Shown here: in pieces, positions 16,843 to 26,456 of the stretch
Numbering within the stretch: the stretch's first letter is position 1
How the letters are laid out: every line of letters begins with the position of its first letter
Source of the DNA: Sphingorhabdus sp. EL138
GTDB taxonomy: Bacteria > Pseudomonadota > Alphaproteobacteria > Sphingomonadales > Sphingomonadaceae
DNA length: 64,000 bases
Assembly (NCBI RefSeq): GCF_945890115.1
Contig: NZ_CAMDCK010000008.1
Coordinates: 1-64,000 of the forward strand
Direction of reading: 5' to 3'
Made by a program: the position numbers and the translations under genes
The notes under the pieces: generated by a model
Database searches by the model: none
The model's input: the letters and a program-made list of their open reading frames with translations, nothing else
Told to the model about the DNA's origin: nothing

Positions 16843-16953
16843 GCCGCGTCTATAGCCGCACGCAGAAACGCGCCGCAATCACCATTGTCGTCAGAGCGCA
16901 TATTTTGCATGTTTTGTTTTTGGACAATATTTGACGCTACACTTAGCAAATGG

Positions 16954-16985
16954 GCGGCAGCGACACGCATTTGCGTCGCTGCCGC
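16954..16985 (-). terminator. Strong hairpin downstream of exported methyltransferase
   Basis: An 11-bp perfect stem (GCGGCAGCGAC/GTCGCTGCCGC) with a 10-nt loop begins 10 bp after the stop of the minus-strand gene. The T-tract is short (ATTT), so it may be a pause or stability element more than a strong terminator. Confidence 0.6.
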
Positions 16986-16995
16986 TACAAAATCA

Positions 16996-17856
16996 TCAGT
17001 CCCGCTTTTTGAACAACAATGTCATCCGGTCTGTTTCGCCAATCGCTTCATATTTTGCGCGATCAACATCCTTCAAACGCAGCGCGGGCGGTAATGTCCA
17101 CACGCCATCGGGCCAGTTTGCACTGTCCTTAGGGTTGGCGTTCACTTCGCTCTTGGCGGCAAGTTCAAAACCATGGATTTCCATGAAGTTGATGATGTCG
17201 GCTTCGCGCATATAGCCCTTACTGCCATTGGTGTAGCTGTAAGGCGCGTCCGCTTTCGCACGGTGTTGCTCAATGCCCAGTAGGCCGTCTGGCTTCAACA
17301 GATCGCGCATCGCCTTTATTTCCGAGTCCGCGATGTTCCAGTTGATCATATTGTGCATCATCCGCATCACCAAAATTCGATCAAAGCTGCCCTTGGCACC
17401 TTCCGGAATTTCGCTGAGGGAAAATGCGTTGAAGTCGGTTGCCGGACGGCCGGACACCGCCGCTACATCCGACGGGAATTTGGTAACTGCCGCAGCTATG
17501 CCCTGCTTTTGCTGGTCGCTGAAATATGTTTTTGTTCCGAAATACAGGCCAGTATATTTGCCATTTTCGTTCACGTAACGGCCAAGAATCCGCGACACCC
17601 ATGCCCCGCCAGGGGCATATTCACCAACGACATGATCGGGATGAATACGAAAGAATTCAAAAGTCTCGGCAGGATGACGATACTGGTCGCGCTTTGCATC
17701 ATTGGCACGGGCGGGGTCGACAAGTATCTTGGCTAACCGTTCCTGATGCGCCTTATGCATTTTGTCATGGTCGGCCTTCTTGGCACCATGATGGTCGGCA
17801 ATTGCTGGAACGGCCAAAGTGGCGGCGGCGAGGGCGAATAGAAAAGCTTTTTTCAT
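16996..17856 (-). CDS. Exported class I SAM-dependent methyltransferase-like protein
   Basis: The 286-residue product starts with a clear Sec signal peptide (MKKAFLFALAAATLAVPAIA, cleavage near ADH), then a His/Lys-rich stretch (DHHGAKKADHDKMHK) and a methyltransferase-like domain. The conserved RHPAETFEFFRIHPDHVVGEYAPGGAWVSRIL is followed by the post-I region DRILVMRMMHNM. The usual SAM-binding GxGxG is replaced by EYAPGGAW, as in other exported relatives. A periplasmic methyltransferase is odd because SAM is cytosolic, so the fold may have another role. A hairpin follows the stop. Confidence 0.75.
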   Translation of the reverse strand: MKKAFLFALAAATLAVPAIADHHGAKKADHDKMHKAHQERLAKILVDPARANDAKRDQYRHPAETFEFFRIHPDHVVGEYAPGGAWVSRILGRYVNENGKYTGLYFGTKTYFSDQQKQGIAAAVTKFPSDVAAVSGRPATDFNAFSLSEIPEGAKGSFDRILVMRMMHNMINWNIADSEIKAMRDLLKPDGLLGIEQHRAKADAPYSYTNGSKGYMREADIINFMEIHGFELAAKSEVNANPKDSANWPDGVWTLPPALRLKDVDRAKYEAIGETDRMTLLFKKRD

Positions 17857-17920
17857 GGGAAATCCTCTTCTTGGTTGCGTGCTCCGGATATGGGTATGTG
17901 CGCTTAAAATTCCAATAGAG

Positions 17921-18901
17921 TTATGTCGGCACTTGTTGGCTGGAGCAATGAAAGCTGCCGCCGCCTGTCAATACTGCGTCCGCCATGACACCGACAACCT
18001 TTCGGTCGGGGAACAATGACGCCAAAACGGCAATAGCTGCATCGTCACTGCGCACGCCATAGATCGGCACGACAATTGCGGCATTGCCGATGTAGAAATT
18101 CATGTAGCTTGCCGGAACGGCTTCTCCATCCTGCAAGAAGCGCCCGACCGAAGGCATGAGGCTGACCCGGCACCCAAATGCTTCCGCGCGTTTCCGGGCA
18201 TCTGCAAAAACGGCTTCATTGGGGTCATCGGACCCTGCGCCTTGCGGAATGAGGATATGGTTCGCACCCACAAAGCGAGCGAGATTGTCGATATGCCCAT
18301 CGGTGTGATCATTCGCCAATCCGTCGCCCAGCCATAGCAGGCGTTCGATCCCAAGGTCATCGCGCAGCCGCGATTCAATCGCCTCCTTATCAAGCGAAGG
18401 GTTACGGTTCGGGTTCAACAAGCAATCGACCGTGGTCGCTGCCAAGCCATCACCGTCCACATCGATGGAGCCGCCTTCCAAAATCCAATCCGCCTTCGTG
18501 ACGTCAAATCCCGCAGCAATAGCGAGGTCATATCCAATGCTTTTGTCGCCGGGATAATCGAAACGGTCCCCCCAGCCATTAAAGCCAAAATGGCGGGCGA
18601 TACGCAGATCGCCGTCCTTCACGATAATACAGCCCGTGTCGCGTAGCCATATGTCGCCTATTTGCTGCTGTTCTACATGAACCCCGCTGTCCACAAGGTC
18701 CTTGGCAATCATTGCGGCTTCGGCGCTACCTGCGATCACATGGACAGCCTCCCCGTCGCCTGATGCGAGGACGGCGTTGGCAAATGCGGCAATCTGCAAC
18801 TGGGCGCGATGCAGCGGTTCACCCCAAGCATCGGTCGAACTTGGAAAGCCGATCCAGACAGATTCATGGGGTGCCCATTCTGCGGGCATGCGAAACGCCA
18901 T
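17921..18901 (-). CDS. aguA: Agmatine deiminase
   Basis: A guanidino-group hydrolase (PPAD family) that converts agmatine to N-carbamoylputrescine. Visible are the substrate motif DIWLRDTGCI, EGGSIDVDGDG, NDHTDGHIDNLARFV and the catalytic Cys319 in GGGSFHCSSQQVP at the C-terminus. At 326 residues it is a little shorter than typical 340-370 but complete. It lies upstream of aguB on the same strand with the exported methyltransferase between them. Together they give an agmatine-to-putrescine pathway. The stop of the M28 peptidase gene upstream is 3 bp away from its start. Confidence 0.94.
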   Translation of the reverse strand: MAFRMPAEWAPHESVWIGFPSSTDAWGEPLHRAQLQIAAFANAVLASGDGEAVHVIAGSAEAAMIAKDLVDSGVHVEQQQIGDIWLRDTGCIIVKDGDLRIARHFGFNGWGDRFDYPGDKSIGYDLAIAAGFDVTKADWILEGGSIDVDGDGLAATTVDCLLNPNRNPSLDKEAIESRLRDDLGIERLLWLGDGLANDHTDGHIDNLARFVGANHILIPQGAGSDDPNEAVFADARKRAEAFGCRVSLMPSVGRFLQDGEAVPASYMNFYIGNAAIVVPIYGVRSDDAAIAVLASLFPDRKVVGVMADAVLTGGGSFHCSSQQVPT

Positions 18902-18904
18902 GGG

Positions 18905-20584
18905 TTATTTCCCGCTGCGGCTTTTGTCGCGAACGGCGCGGAATTCATCGCCTTCGTTCCAGTTTGGCCATGCATTGGTCATCGCAAGCATCCGGCCAAC
19001 ACGGTAATAAAGCTTCAGATCAGACATGACACCGGACCAGTCCCAATTTTCGTCAAATTCATCGCCGGGGGCGTGATAACGGTTCTTTTCATAATCATCT
19101 GCTGCTGCTTGGGCCGCTGCTTTACCGCCATTGACCAGATCATCGCCACCTTCAAAATAGACCATCGGCACGCCAAGTTTGGCGAAGCTGAAATGGTCGG
19201 AACGATAATAGAAACCTTTTTCTGGGGTCGGCTCCATTTCGGGCGTGCGACCTTCCGATTTCGCCGCCGCTTCCAAATAGGCATCAAGTTGCGACTTGCC
19301 TTTGCCAATGACGGTCAGGTTCTTGGCAGGGCCGGACATCGAAAACGCATCCATATTTACGCCGCCAACGGTCTGAGACAGCGGGAATACAGGGTTTTCG
19401 GCATAATATTTGGAGCCGAGCAGGCCGCTTTCTTCGGCAGTGACCGCAAGGAACACGACCGACCGGTCTGGTGCGCCAGCTTTGGTATAGCCCTCCGCAA
19501 GCGCAACCAGCGCGGCTGTCCCCGTGGCGTTGTCAACGGCGCCGTTGCAAATATCATCGCCATCCGCCGCGGCCGTGCAGCGCCCCAGATGGTCCCAATG
19601 CGCGGTGTAAAGCACATATTCGTCGGGCCGTTTTGTGCCTTTCATGACGCCAACAACGTTCTTGCTGGCTTTGCGCGCAATATCGTTGTCAAAGTTCAGC
19701 GAGGCGGTGAGGTTCAACGGCACGGCCTTGAACCCCTTTTGCTTTGCTGCAGCCATTTGCTTTTCCAGGTTCTGGCCTGCTGCGGCGAAAATATCCTTGG
19801 CGACGGATTTCTGAATCCAGCCATTGGCCTGAGTTTGGCTTTTGCCGCCATCTTTGGATTGTGCGAGGAACTGCGTCCCCGTCCAACTGGAATTGACGAC
19901 ATTCCAACCATAAGCGGCTGGCGCGGTGTCGTGGATGATCAAAACGGCAGCGGCCCCCTGACGCGCCGCTTCTTCATATTTGTAAGTCCAGCGGCCATAA
20001 TAGGTCATGGCTTTGCCGCCGAAGGGACCATCAAGGCCGTCGTTTTCAAAATCGGGGTCGTTGACCATCACGACGACGGTCTTGCCCTTCACATCAACGC
20101 CCGCATAATCGTTCCATCCCTTTTCCGGGGCGACAATGCCATGGCCGACGAAAACCATATCGCTTTGCTTGATGTCGGTTTTGGGGGCTTCGCGATAGCT
20201 GCCGATCACATAGTCACTGCCATAGGCAAAAGACATGGCCTTTCCGTTCCGGTCGGCAATCCTTAAGGCTGAAACGTTTTTCGCGGTGATTTCGATCAGG
20301 GGGACGTCCTGTGTCCAACTGCCATTATTTCCCGGTTCGAGCCCTGCCGCTTTGAACTTTGATATCAAATAGGCGACTGTCTTTTCTTCGCCAATAGACC
20401 CAGGCGCACGACCTTCATACGCATCAAGCGACAATTCGCGGGTGACGTCCTGCATTGTCTTTTCCGACAGTGCAGGAACCGTTACGTCAGGCAGCGCTGA
20501 TACCGCGACATCCGGCGATGCCGCCTTCTGGCACGCGCTGGTCAGGGCAAGCGCGGAAACAAGGGCCAAGGAAAGCAGGCGCAT
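18905..20584 (-). CDS. M28-family zinc aminopeptidase, lipoprotein
   Basis: A secreted metallo-aminopeptidase, 559 residues. The N-terminus is a lipoprotein signal with lipobox LTSAC and Cys18 as the anchor. A PA-like insert covers roughly residues 120-280. The M28 zinc ligands are visible: His329 and Asp331 (TAHWDHLG), Asp351 (GAVDNATG), the catalytic pair Glu384-Glu385 (TAEESGLLG) and a C-terminal His in YRSDHFSFAKLG. It should act in the periplasm or at the cell surface on short peptides. It probably starts the transcript that continues into aguA. Confidence 0.92.
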   Translation of the reverse strand: MRLLSLALVSALALTSACQKAASPDVAVSALPDVTVPALSEKTMQDVTRELSLDAYEGRAPGSIGEEKTVAYLISKFKAAGLEPGNNGSWTQDVPLIEITAKNVSALRIADRNGKAMSFAYGSDYVIGSYREAPKTDIKQSDMVFVGHGIVAPEKGWNDYAGVDVKGKTVVVMVNDPDFENDGLDGPFGGKAMTYYGRWTYKYEEAARQGAAAVLIIHDTAPAAYGWNVVNSSWTGTQFLAQSKDGGKSQTQANGWIQKSVAKDIFAAAGQNLEKQMAAAKQKGFKAVPLNLTASLNFDNDIARKASKNVVGVMKGTKRPDEYVLYTAHWDHLGRCTAAADGDDICNGAVDNATGTAALVALAEGYTKAGAPDRSVVFLAVTAEESGLLGSKYYAENPVFPLSQTVGGVNMDAFSMSGPAKNLTVIGKGKSQLDAYLEAAAKSEGRTPEMEPTPEKGFYYRSDHFSFAKLGVPMVYFEGGDDLVNGGKAAAQAAADDYEKNRYHAPGDEFDENWDWSGVMSDLKLYYRVGRMLAMTNAWPNWNEGDEFRAVRDKSRSGK

Positions 20585-20648
20585 GGAAATCTCCTAAAGT
20601 GAAATATTATTGCGCGCCTTGTGCCAGACCCGTTCGTGCGGCTCAAAT

Positions 20649-20679
20649 GAAAAAGGCGGCCACATGGACCGCCTTTTTT
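20649..20679 (-). terminator. Intrinsic terminator after rpsD
   Basis: A stem AAAAGGCGG/CCGCCTTTT with an 8-11 nt loop is flanked by A-runs on one side and T-runs on the other, so it can stop transcription in both directions. It lies 20 bp after the rpsD stop on the minus strand. Confidence 0.85.
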
Positions 20680-20698
20680 GTAATCTTTGCGTGGAAGA

Positions 20699-21313
20699 TT
20701 AACGCGAATAGAATTCGACGACCAGATTTGGTTCCATCTTCACAGGATAAGGCACTTCATCAAGCGTAGGGACGCGTGCGAAGGTTACCTTGTCATTGCC
20801 ATCAACGGCAACATATTCAGGAATGTCACGCTCGGCGAGGCCTTGGGCTTCGATAACCAACGCCATTTCCTTAGCTTTTGGCCCGAGGCTGATGACGTCG
20901 CCAACGGCAACCTGACGGCTGGCGATGTTGCACTTCACGCCATTGACGCGGATATGGCCATGGCTGACGATCTGGCGTGCAGCAAAAATAGTTGGTGCGA
21001 ACTTGGAGCGGTATACGACCATGTCCAAACGACGCTCCAGCAGACCGATAAGGTTCTGCGACGTATCGCCCTTCATGTTGCTGGCTTCTTGATAGGCGCG
21101 CTTAAACTGCTTTTCCGTCACATCGCCATAATAGCCCTTAAGCTTCTGCTTGGCGCGCAGCTGGATGCCATAATCAGACAGCTTGCCTTTACGGCGCTGA
21201 CCATGCTGGCCTGGGCCATATTCGCGCTTATTTACAGGGGATTTTGGACGGCCCCAGATGTTTTCACCCATCCGGCGGTCAAGTTTATACTTCGAGCTTT
21301 TGCGCATCGACAT
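20699..21313 (-). CDS. rpsD: 30S ribosomal protein S4
   Basis: A primary 16S rRNA-binding protein that nucleates small-subunit assembly. The sequence [34 protein letters not shown] and the S4 domain ([33 protein letters not shown]) match the alphaproteobacterial protein closely. I chose ATG 21313 ([11 protein letters not shown]), giving 204 residues, the family size; the open frame extends 16 codons upstream without conserved sequence. The gene is isolated, not in a large ribosomal operon, as is usual in alphaproteobacteria. A terminator follows. Confidence 0.98.
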   Translation of the reverse strand: MSMRKSSKYKLDRRMGENIWGRPKSPVNKREYGPGQHGQRRKGKLSDYGIQLRAKQKLKGYYGDVTEKQFKRAYQEASNMKGDTSQNLIGLLERRLDMVVYRSKFAPTIFAARQIVSHGHIRVNGVKCNIASRQVAVGDVISLGPKAKEMALVIEAQGLAERDIPEYVAVDGNDKVTFARVPTLDEVPYPVKMEPNLVVEFYSR

Positions 21314-21492
21314 ATTCAGTCTCCAATTGCTAACAACGTTGTTTCCGGTCCCGCGCGACACATTTGAAATGTGCCGGACACCTGCTTCACCGGAGTGCAG
21401 GGTCGATTGCGAAGCGGCGCCTATGGCCGTTGATGGGCGTTATGTCAACATCTGGCTCGACTTTACGGGGGCTGAACCGTAAAGGCGCTGCC

Positions 21493-21813
21493 ATGAGTAG
21501 AACAGTCAGCCCAATTGAACCCGCCAAGTGCAATGATATGTCCGAAGTGCGTGCGGGTGTTGATTCGGTTGATGCGCAATTGGTCGAGCTTCTGGCTGTT
21601 CGCTTTGCGTATATGGATGCCGCCGCCCGGATTAAAACAGAACGCAACGCCGTGCGTGACGAAGCGCGCAAGCTGCAAGTTCTCAAAAACGTCCATGACG
21701 CGGCAAATGGCTCGGATATTCCCGTCGAGTTGGTTGCTGACCTGTGGGAGCGTTTGGTTGAAGCTTCTATCGCTTACGAACTCGATAAATGGGATGCCAA
21801 TCGCGTCCGATAG
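21493..21813 (+). CDS. Chorismate mutase (AroQ/PchB type)
   Basis: A small all-helical chorismate mutase that rearranges chorismate to prephenate for Phe/Tyr synthesis. Residues consistent with the AroQ fold are EVRAGVDSVDAQLVELLAVRFAYMDAAARIK (helix 1, with the conserved basic residues) and the C-terminal WERLVEASIAYELDKWD. I chose ATG 21493 (MSRTVSP) because it fits the usual ~100-residue length; upstream codons are not conserved. PchB-like isochorismate pyruvate lyase activity cannot be ruled out from sequence alone. It is convergent with trmJ. Confidence 0.85.
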   Translation: MSRTVSPIEPAKCNDMSEVRAGVDSVDAQLVELLAVRFAYMDAAARIKTERNAVRDEARKLQVLKNVHDAANGSDIPVELVADLWERLVEASIAYELDKWDANRVR

Positions 21814-21845
21814 TCTGGCCAGCGGTGGGCTAAAGAGCGAAAAAC

Positions 21846-22568
21846 TCAACCTTCGGGCGGTCGCCGTCTATTCAACGTTGTGAGCACGCCGCGCAACGTC
21901 CTGACCTCAAGTGCATTCCATGCAGGCTTCGTCAGCAAATTGCGCAATGTGCGGCGGGTGACTGGCGCGCGGTCAATGGGCGTGAAATAATTCAGCGGCT
22001 CCAGCATGGCGTCCAATTGTGCAATAAGGCCATCCAATTCGAACTGCGTCGCAGGTGGCTCTAAATCCGTTTTGGGTGGGCTCGCGAGCGTTTGCGTTTT
22101 TGACCATTCATACGCGCACAGGATAACCGCTTGTGCCAAGTTCAGCGAACCAAATTCAGGATTAATCGGCACTGTAATGATGGCGCGGGCAACATTGACT
22201 TCGTCGCTTTCCAGGCCTGATCGTTCGGCCCCGAACAATATCGCGCTTCGCCCTATGTTGCCCAATACCTCTCGGGCGGCCGCTTCGGGGGTTATAACCG
22301 GCTTCGTCACGCCGCGCTTGCGCACCGTTGTGGCATAGACATGCGCAATGTCTGCGGTTGCCTCCCATAGTGTTGGAAAAACTTGGGCATTCGCTAACAC
22401 AATGTCCGCGCCGGATGCCGCTGGACCTGCATTGGGGTTTGGCCATCCGTCGCGTGGGGCGACAAGACGCATTTCGGTTAGGCCAAAGTTGAGCATAGCC
22501 CTTGCAGCCTTGCCAATATTCTCGCCCAATTGCGGACGGCAAAGAATGATGATGGGCGGCGCGCTCAT
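21846..22568 (-). CDS. trmJ: tRNA (Cm32/Um32) methyltransferase TrmJ
   Basis: A SPOUT-class enzyme that 2'-O-methylates nucleotide 32 in the tRNA anticodon loop. Visible are the N-terminal [23 protein letters not shown], the SPOUT knot residues [16 protein letters not shown] and [19 protein letters not shown]. At 240 residues it is family-sized. Its start overlaps the nrdR stop by 4 nt, so the two are co-transcribed with nrdR upstream. Confidence 0.93.
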   Translation of the reverse strand: MSAPPIIILCRPQLGENIGKAARAMLNFGLTEMRLVAPRDGWPNPNAGPAASGADIVLANAQVFPTLWEATADIAHVYATTVRKRGVTKPVITPEAAAREVLGNIGRSAILFGAERSGLESDEVNVARAIITVPINPEFGSLNLAQAVILCAYEWSKTQTLASPPKTDLEPPATQFELDGLIAQLDAMLEPLNYFTPIDRAPVTRRTLRNLLTKPAWNALEVRTLRGVLTTLNRRRPPEG

Positions 22569-23026
22569 TTCAGCGCCGCTTCAACCACGCTTCCGGCGAA
22601 ATCCTCAAAATCCTTGGCTTCGCTAAAGTCCTTATACACTGACGCGAAACGAATATAGGCAACGCTATCAAGCGCCTTCAACCCATCCATGACGAATTCA
22701 CCAATGCGTTTGGTTTCGATTTCGCTTTCACCCAAGGTTTCAAGTTGCCGCTGGATAGCAGAGGCAAGCTTTTCGATTTGCGTACTGTCCACCGGGCGCT
22801 TTCGGCATGCGACCGACAGCGATCGTTCCAGCTTCTCTCTGTCGAACGGCTCGCGCTTGCCTTCGCTTTTGATCACCACCAACTCACGCAACTGAATGCG
22901 CTCAAAGGTTGTGAAGCGCCCACCGCAACCCTCGCACTGCCGCCGACGGCGGGTCGCGCTGTTGTCTTCAGTCGGACGGCTGTCCTTTACCTGGCTATCG
23001 TCATGTCCGCAAAATGGGCAGCGCAA
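22565..23026 (-). CDS. nrdR: Transcriptional repressor NrdR
   Basis: A zinc-ribbon plus ATP-cone regulator that represses ribonucleotide reductase genes when (d)ATP is bound. The zinc site is Cys3, Cys6, Cys31 and Cys34 ([20 protein letters not shown]). The ATP-cone runs from about residue 46 to 136 ([33 protein letters not shown]). Length 153 matches the family. It lies directly after the zinc-ribbon membrane gene and overlaps trmJ. Confidence 0.97.
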   Translation of the reverse strand: MRCPFCGHDDSQVKDSRPTEDNSATRRRRQCEGCGGRFTTFERIQLRELVVIKSEGKREPFDREKLERSLSVACRKRPVDSTQIEKLASAIQRQLETLGESEIETKRIGEFVMDGLKALDSVAYIRFASVYKDFSEAKDFEDFAGSVVEAALK

Positions 23027-23371
23027 TTATTTTTCCTGATTCTTTTTCTTGTTTACGTGGCGGTAGGCAACAATAGCTGCACCAATCAATGCGCCTGTTG
23101 CCAGTCCGATTGGGGCAATGATACCGGCTGCAGCGCCGATGGCGGCACCACCCGCAACTTTCTTGACGGTATCTTGATCCGCTAAATGCTTGCCGGTGTG
23201 GAACGCATCCTTGGTCGCGCCCCACAATTCGTCCGCAGCCTCACCGACGTAATGCCGTGCCTGATTGGGTATGCTTTCGGCGGCCCGTTGTTCAGGCGTT
23301 TTGGCACCGCAATTGGCACAAAACTTAGCGCCGTCGCCATATGCCGCATCACATTCGTTACAAAATCCCAT
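23027..23371 (-). CDS. Zinc-ribbon protein with glycine-zipper membrane segment
   Basis: A 114-residue protein with an N-terminal zinc ribbon (CNECDAAYGDGAKFCANCG, two CxxC knuckles at about 4-7 and 18-21), a helical middle and a Gly/Ala-rich hydrophobic C-terminal part (GGAAIGAAAGIIAPIGLATGALIGAAIVAY) that is probably membrane-inserted. It ends in a Lys-rich tail. ATG 23371 has a GAAGGGA ribosome-binding site; an upstream extension of 51 codons is not supported. The stop directly abuts the nrdR start. Function unknown. Confidence 0.7.
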   Translation of the reverse strand: MGFCNECDAAYGDGAKFCANCGAKTPEQRAAESIPNQARHYVGEAADELWGATKDAFHTGKHLADQDTVKKVAGGAAIGAAAGIIAPIGLATGALIGAAIVAYRHVNKKKNQEK

Positions 23372-23417
23372 GGTCAATTCCCTTCTGTGTATTAGATGGG
23401 TAAGGCACCTGTGTAAT

Positions 23418-24731
23418 TCAAGATGAGTAAATTGGGAAGCGGCTGCACAATTCGCGGACACGCAGTCGGACCTCGGCCTCGACCGCCGCATCGCCGTGCT
23501 CGCCCTTTTGACGCAAACCTTCAAGCACGTCAGAGATCATGTGGCCGATCTCCCGGAATTCAGCGACGCCAAAGCCGCGTGTCGTTCCGGCAGGCGACCC
23601 AACGCGAATACCGCTGGTTTTCATCGGCGGCAGCGGATCGTTTGGAATGCCGTTTTTGTTGCAGGTAATAGCCGCGCGCTCCAACGCCTCGTCAGCATCG
23701 CGTCCGGTGATGCCGAGCGGGGTCAGGTCAACCAACGCCAAATGCGTATCGGTGCCGCCGGAAACCAAGTTTGCGCCGCGTTCATGCAGTGTTGCGGCCA
23801 GAACCTTCGCATTGGCGATTGTCGCTGCGGCATAAGTTTTGAAATCGGGGCGAAGCGCCTCACCAAAGGCCACAGCCTTGGCGGCAATAACATGCATCAA
23901 TGGACCGCCTTGCAGGCCCGGGAATACCGCAGAGTTGATCTTCTTGGCGATAGCCTCATCATTGGTCATGATCATGCCGCCACGCGGTCCACGGAGCGTT
24001 TTATGCGTGGTGTTGGTTACGACATGCGCATGCTCGAGCGGGTTGGGATGAACGCCGCCAGCAACAAGGCCGGCAAAGTGCGCCATATCAACATGGAAGA
24101 TCGCGCCGACTTCGTCAGCAATAGCGCGGAAGCGTGCGAAATCAATAATACGCGGATACGCAGAACCACCGGCAATAATGATTTTCGGACGATGTTCCTT
24201 GGCAAGCCGCTCGACCTCGTCGAAGTCAATAAGATGGGTTTCTGGATTCACGCCAAACTGCACCGCGTTGAACCATTTGCCGGACATGGCGGCCTTTGCG
24301 CCGTGCGTTAAATGGCCCCCTGCATCAAGGCTCATACCCAATATCGTCTCGCCCGGTTTTACCAGCGCCAGCATGACCGCGCCATTGGCCTGCGCGCCGG
24401 AATGCGGTTGGACGTTGGCAAAGCCAGCATTGAAAAGCTTCTTGGCGCGTTCAATGGCTAATGTTTCAACTTCGTCCGAGGGCGCACAACCCTGATAATA
24501 ACGCTTGCCGGGATAGCCCTCAGCATATTTGTTAGTGAAGACGGACCCCTGCGCCTCAAGCACAGCTTTCGACACAATGTTTTCGGACGCAATCAGCTCA
24601 ATCTGGTTCTGCTCGCGGTCCAGTTCATGGGTAAGGCCGGCAAACACTTCAGCATCGGTTTCGGCCAAGCCGCGTGTGAAAAAGCCGTCGGGCTGAACAT
24701 CGGAAAGATCGTGTGCGGGGCGCGTGCTCAT
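23418..24731 (-). CDS. glyA: Serine hydroxymethyltransferase
   Basis: A PLP enzyme that interconverts serine and glycine while loading one-carbon units on tetrahydrofolate. The PLP lysine is Lys244 in [16 protein letters not shown]. Other family blocks are [33 protein letters not shown] and [13 protein letters not shown]. Length 437 is normal. Its start overlaps the rpiB stop (ATGA), forming an rpiB-glyA pair that is common in alphaproteobacteria. Confidence 0.98.
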   Translation of the reverse strand: MSTRPAHDLSDVQPDGFFTRGLAETDAEVFAGLTHELDREQNQIELIASENIVSKAVLEAQGSVFTNKYAEGYPGKRYYQGCAPSDEVETLAIERAKKLFNAGFANVQPHSGAQANGAVMLALVKPGETILGMSLDAGGHLTHGAKAAMSGKWFNAVQFGVNPETHLIDFDEVERLAKEHRPKIIIAGGSAYPRIIDFARFRAIADEVGAIFHVDMAHFAGLVAGGVHPNPLEHAHVVTNTTHKTLRGPRGGMIMTNDEAIAKKINSAVFPGLQGGPLMHVIAAKAVAFGEALRPDFKTYAAATIANAKVLAATLHERGANLVSGGTDTHLALVDLTPLGITGRDADEALERAAITCNKNGIPNDPLPPMKTSGIRVGSPAGTTRGFGVAEFREIGHMISDVLEGLRQKGEHGDAAVEAEVRLRVRELCSRFPIYSS

Positions 24732-25180
24732 GCTGGTTCCTTAGTCATGATGGGGTTGGATAATTTATCAACGCGCCGTTGGTGCCGGTCGCCACCAAAT
24801 TCGGTTGAGAGAAATGCATCAACACAGGCCTTCGCCATTTCGATACCGATCAGGCGCGCGCCCATGGCAATGACATTTGCGTCATTATGTTCGCGCGACA
24901 GGCGTGCCGAAAGTGGTTCAGACACCAGCGCAGCGCGCGCGGTAGGATTGCGGTTTACGGCGATGGAAATGCCAATGCCGGACCCGCATAAAGCCACACC
25001 GCGTTCCGCCGAACCGTCGGCTATCGCGCTTGCAAGCCTGTATCCGTAATCGGGATAGTCCACTGAAGCTTCATCATGGGGGCCAAGGTCGGCAACATCA
25101 TGTCCGGCAGCGCGCAGATATTCAGCTAGCGCTGATTTCAGCGCGAGAGCAGCATGATCTGAGGCGATGGCGATACGCAT
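24728..25180 (-). CDS. rpiB: Ribose-5-phosphate isomerase B
   Basis: Interconverts ribose-5-phosphate and ribulose-5-phosphate in the pentose phosphate pathway. The RpiB/LacAB fold shows [11 protein letters not shown] (His9), the catalytic Cys65 in [15 protein letters not shown], and the C-terminal [18 protein letters not shown]. The length of 150 residues is typical. First gene of the pair with glyA. Confidence 0.96.
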   Translation of the reverse strand: MRIAIASDHAALALKSALAEYLRAAGHDVADLGPHDEASVDYPDYGYRLASAIADGSAERGVALCGSGIGISIAVNRNPTARAALVSEPLSARLSREHNDANVIAMGARLIGIEMAKACVDAFLSTEFGGDRHQRRVDKLSNPIMTKEPA

Positions 25181-25285
25181 GGCACATCCTGTAGCAGCTT
25201 GAGTCGAACTTCGCCTGCCCTATGGGACCACGGCGCAAAAGGCCATGCTGAATTTCCCCGATTGCGAAGCTTATCCACCGTCTTT

Positions 25286-25504
25286 ATGGATACGATTATG
25301 CTTAATGCCTTATTGTCCATCGCTATGCTGTCTGCTTTTCTGCTGCTTTATGGCGCGTGGAAACGCTGGCGGCAGGAGGGCGCTAGCCAGCAAATGTGGC
25401 TGATGGTCGCGGCGGTTTTAGTAATATTTGCTAATGTGGCGATTTGGGTGGTGCCGGATGAAAAGGGGCAGTCTTTGGTCACTGGGGCGGTTGATCGGCC
25501 CTGA
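25286..25504 (+). CDS. Small two-helix membrane protein
   Basis: A 72-residue product with two hydrophobic segments (ALLSIAMLSAFLLLYGAW, then MWLMVAAVLVIFANVAIWVV) separated by a basic loop KRWRQEG, so it probably spans the inner membrane twice. ATG 25286 or 25298 is possible. No function is known. It is divergent from rpiB and followed by a palindromic repeat cluster. Confidence 0.65.
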   Translation: MDTIMLNALLSIAMLSAFLLLYGAWKRWRQEGASQQMWLMVAAVLVIFANVAIWVVPDEKGQSLVTGAVDRP

Positions 25505-25508
25505 CTTG

Positions 25509-25690
25509 TTCACGCAGGGGCGCAGAGGGCGCGGAGATTGCAAAAGCTGATGTGATTCTGAACTTGTTTCAGAATCTTAATAATTGGCGACCACAGAAGT
25601 AAGACCCTGAACCAAGTTCAGGGTGACGGATGATAACAAGTTCAGAATGACAGCGGGAAAGCCTCCGCGTGCTCTGCGCCTCTGCGTGAA
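25509..25690. repeat. Composite palindromic repeat (REP/MITE-like)
   Basis: This non-coding block is bounded by 28-bp inverted repeats matching at 25 of 28 positions (25509-25536 and 25663-25690, both containing GGCGCAGAG-type sequence). Inside are two hairpins: GATTCTGA/TCAGAATC (25554-25576) and ACCCTGAAC/GTTCAGGGT with a 3-nt loop (25604-25624), plus a further copy of AACAAGTTCAGAAT at 25635. It looks like a nested, mobile palindromic element of the kind scattered between genes in sphingomonads. Confidence 0.7.
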
Positions 25691-25694
25691 AAAA

Positions 25695-26351
25695 TCACTT
25701 AATGGGCGAATTAGGGTCCAACCGGAAATCGAGATAGCTGTTCACCGACGCCATCAGCATGTCCATTTCATTTTCGAAGAAATGGTTTGCGCGGGGAATT
25801 TCGTCATGATGAATGGTGATGTGCCGCTGGGTGCGGAGCTTGTCGACGAGCTTTTGCACCGCGTTCGGCGTCACAACTTCATCATTCACGCCTTGAATGA
25901 TGATACCCGATGAAGGGCAGGGCGCCAGAAAGCTGAAATCATACATGTTGGCTGGAGGCGCGACCGAGATGAAGCCACGGATTTCCGGGCGACGCATCAA
26001 AAGCTGCATTCCGATCCACGCGCCAAAGCTGAAACCGGCGATCCATGTGGTGGAAGCTTCGGGGTGGAAGCTTTGGACCCAATCGAGCGCAGACGCGGCA
26101 TCAGACAATTCACCGATACCATTGTCAAATTCGCCTTCGCTTCGGCCAACGCCGCGAAAGTTGAATCGTAAGACGCCAAAACCGCGCGCCACAAAGGTTT
26201 TGTAAAGCTGTTGCGTGATGCGATCGTTCATTGTCCCGCCCGCTTGCGGATGCGGGTGCAATATCATTGCAATCGGAGCTCGTGGGCGCGGCGGCGGCGA
26301 AAAACGGGCTTCAAGGCGGCCTTCTGGACCTGGAATAGCAATGGCGGGCAT
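25695..26351 (-). CDS. Alpha/beta hydrolase
   Basis: A serine hydrolase-fold protein of 218 residues. The nucleophile elbow GFSFGAWIG (Ser) and the oxyanion-side motif HPHPQAGGTMNDRI are visible, with a C-terminal HHDEIPRANHFF supplying the likely catalytic His. It resembles the uncharacterised COG2945-type hydrolases, for which no substrate is known. ATG 26351 (MPAIAIPGPEG) fits; the frame extends much further upstream without conserved residues. It is divergent from the cysteine desulfurase operon. Confidence 0.8.
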   Translation of the reverse strand: MPAIAIPGPEGRLEARFSPPPRPRAPIAMILHPHPQAGGTMNDRITQQLYKTFVARGFGVLRFNFRGVGRSEGEFDNGIGELSDAASALDWVQSFHPEASTTWIAGFSFGAWIGMQLLMRRPEIRGFISVAPPANMYDFSFLAPCPSSGIIIQGVNDEVVTPNAVQKLVDKLRTQRHITIHHDEIPRANHFFENEMDMLMASVNSYLDFRLDPNSPIK

Positions 26352-26456
26352 ATAAAATTTCGATTCTAAGAATGTGTGCCGAGCGGTGCCCGACGGATCG
26401 GGCTTTGCATGAGTTGGAAGCGGTATATAGAAGCAGTGACGATTTTCGCAACTGTC

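Noticed and set aside
18809-20266. 485-codon open frame on the plus strand
   Set aside because: It lies entirely antisense to the M28 peptidase and aguA, whose catalytic motifs are intact. Its translation has no recognisable domain and reflects codon bias of the opposite strand.
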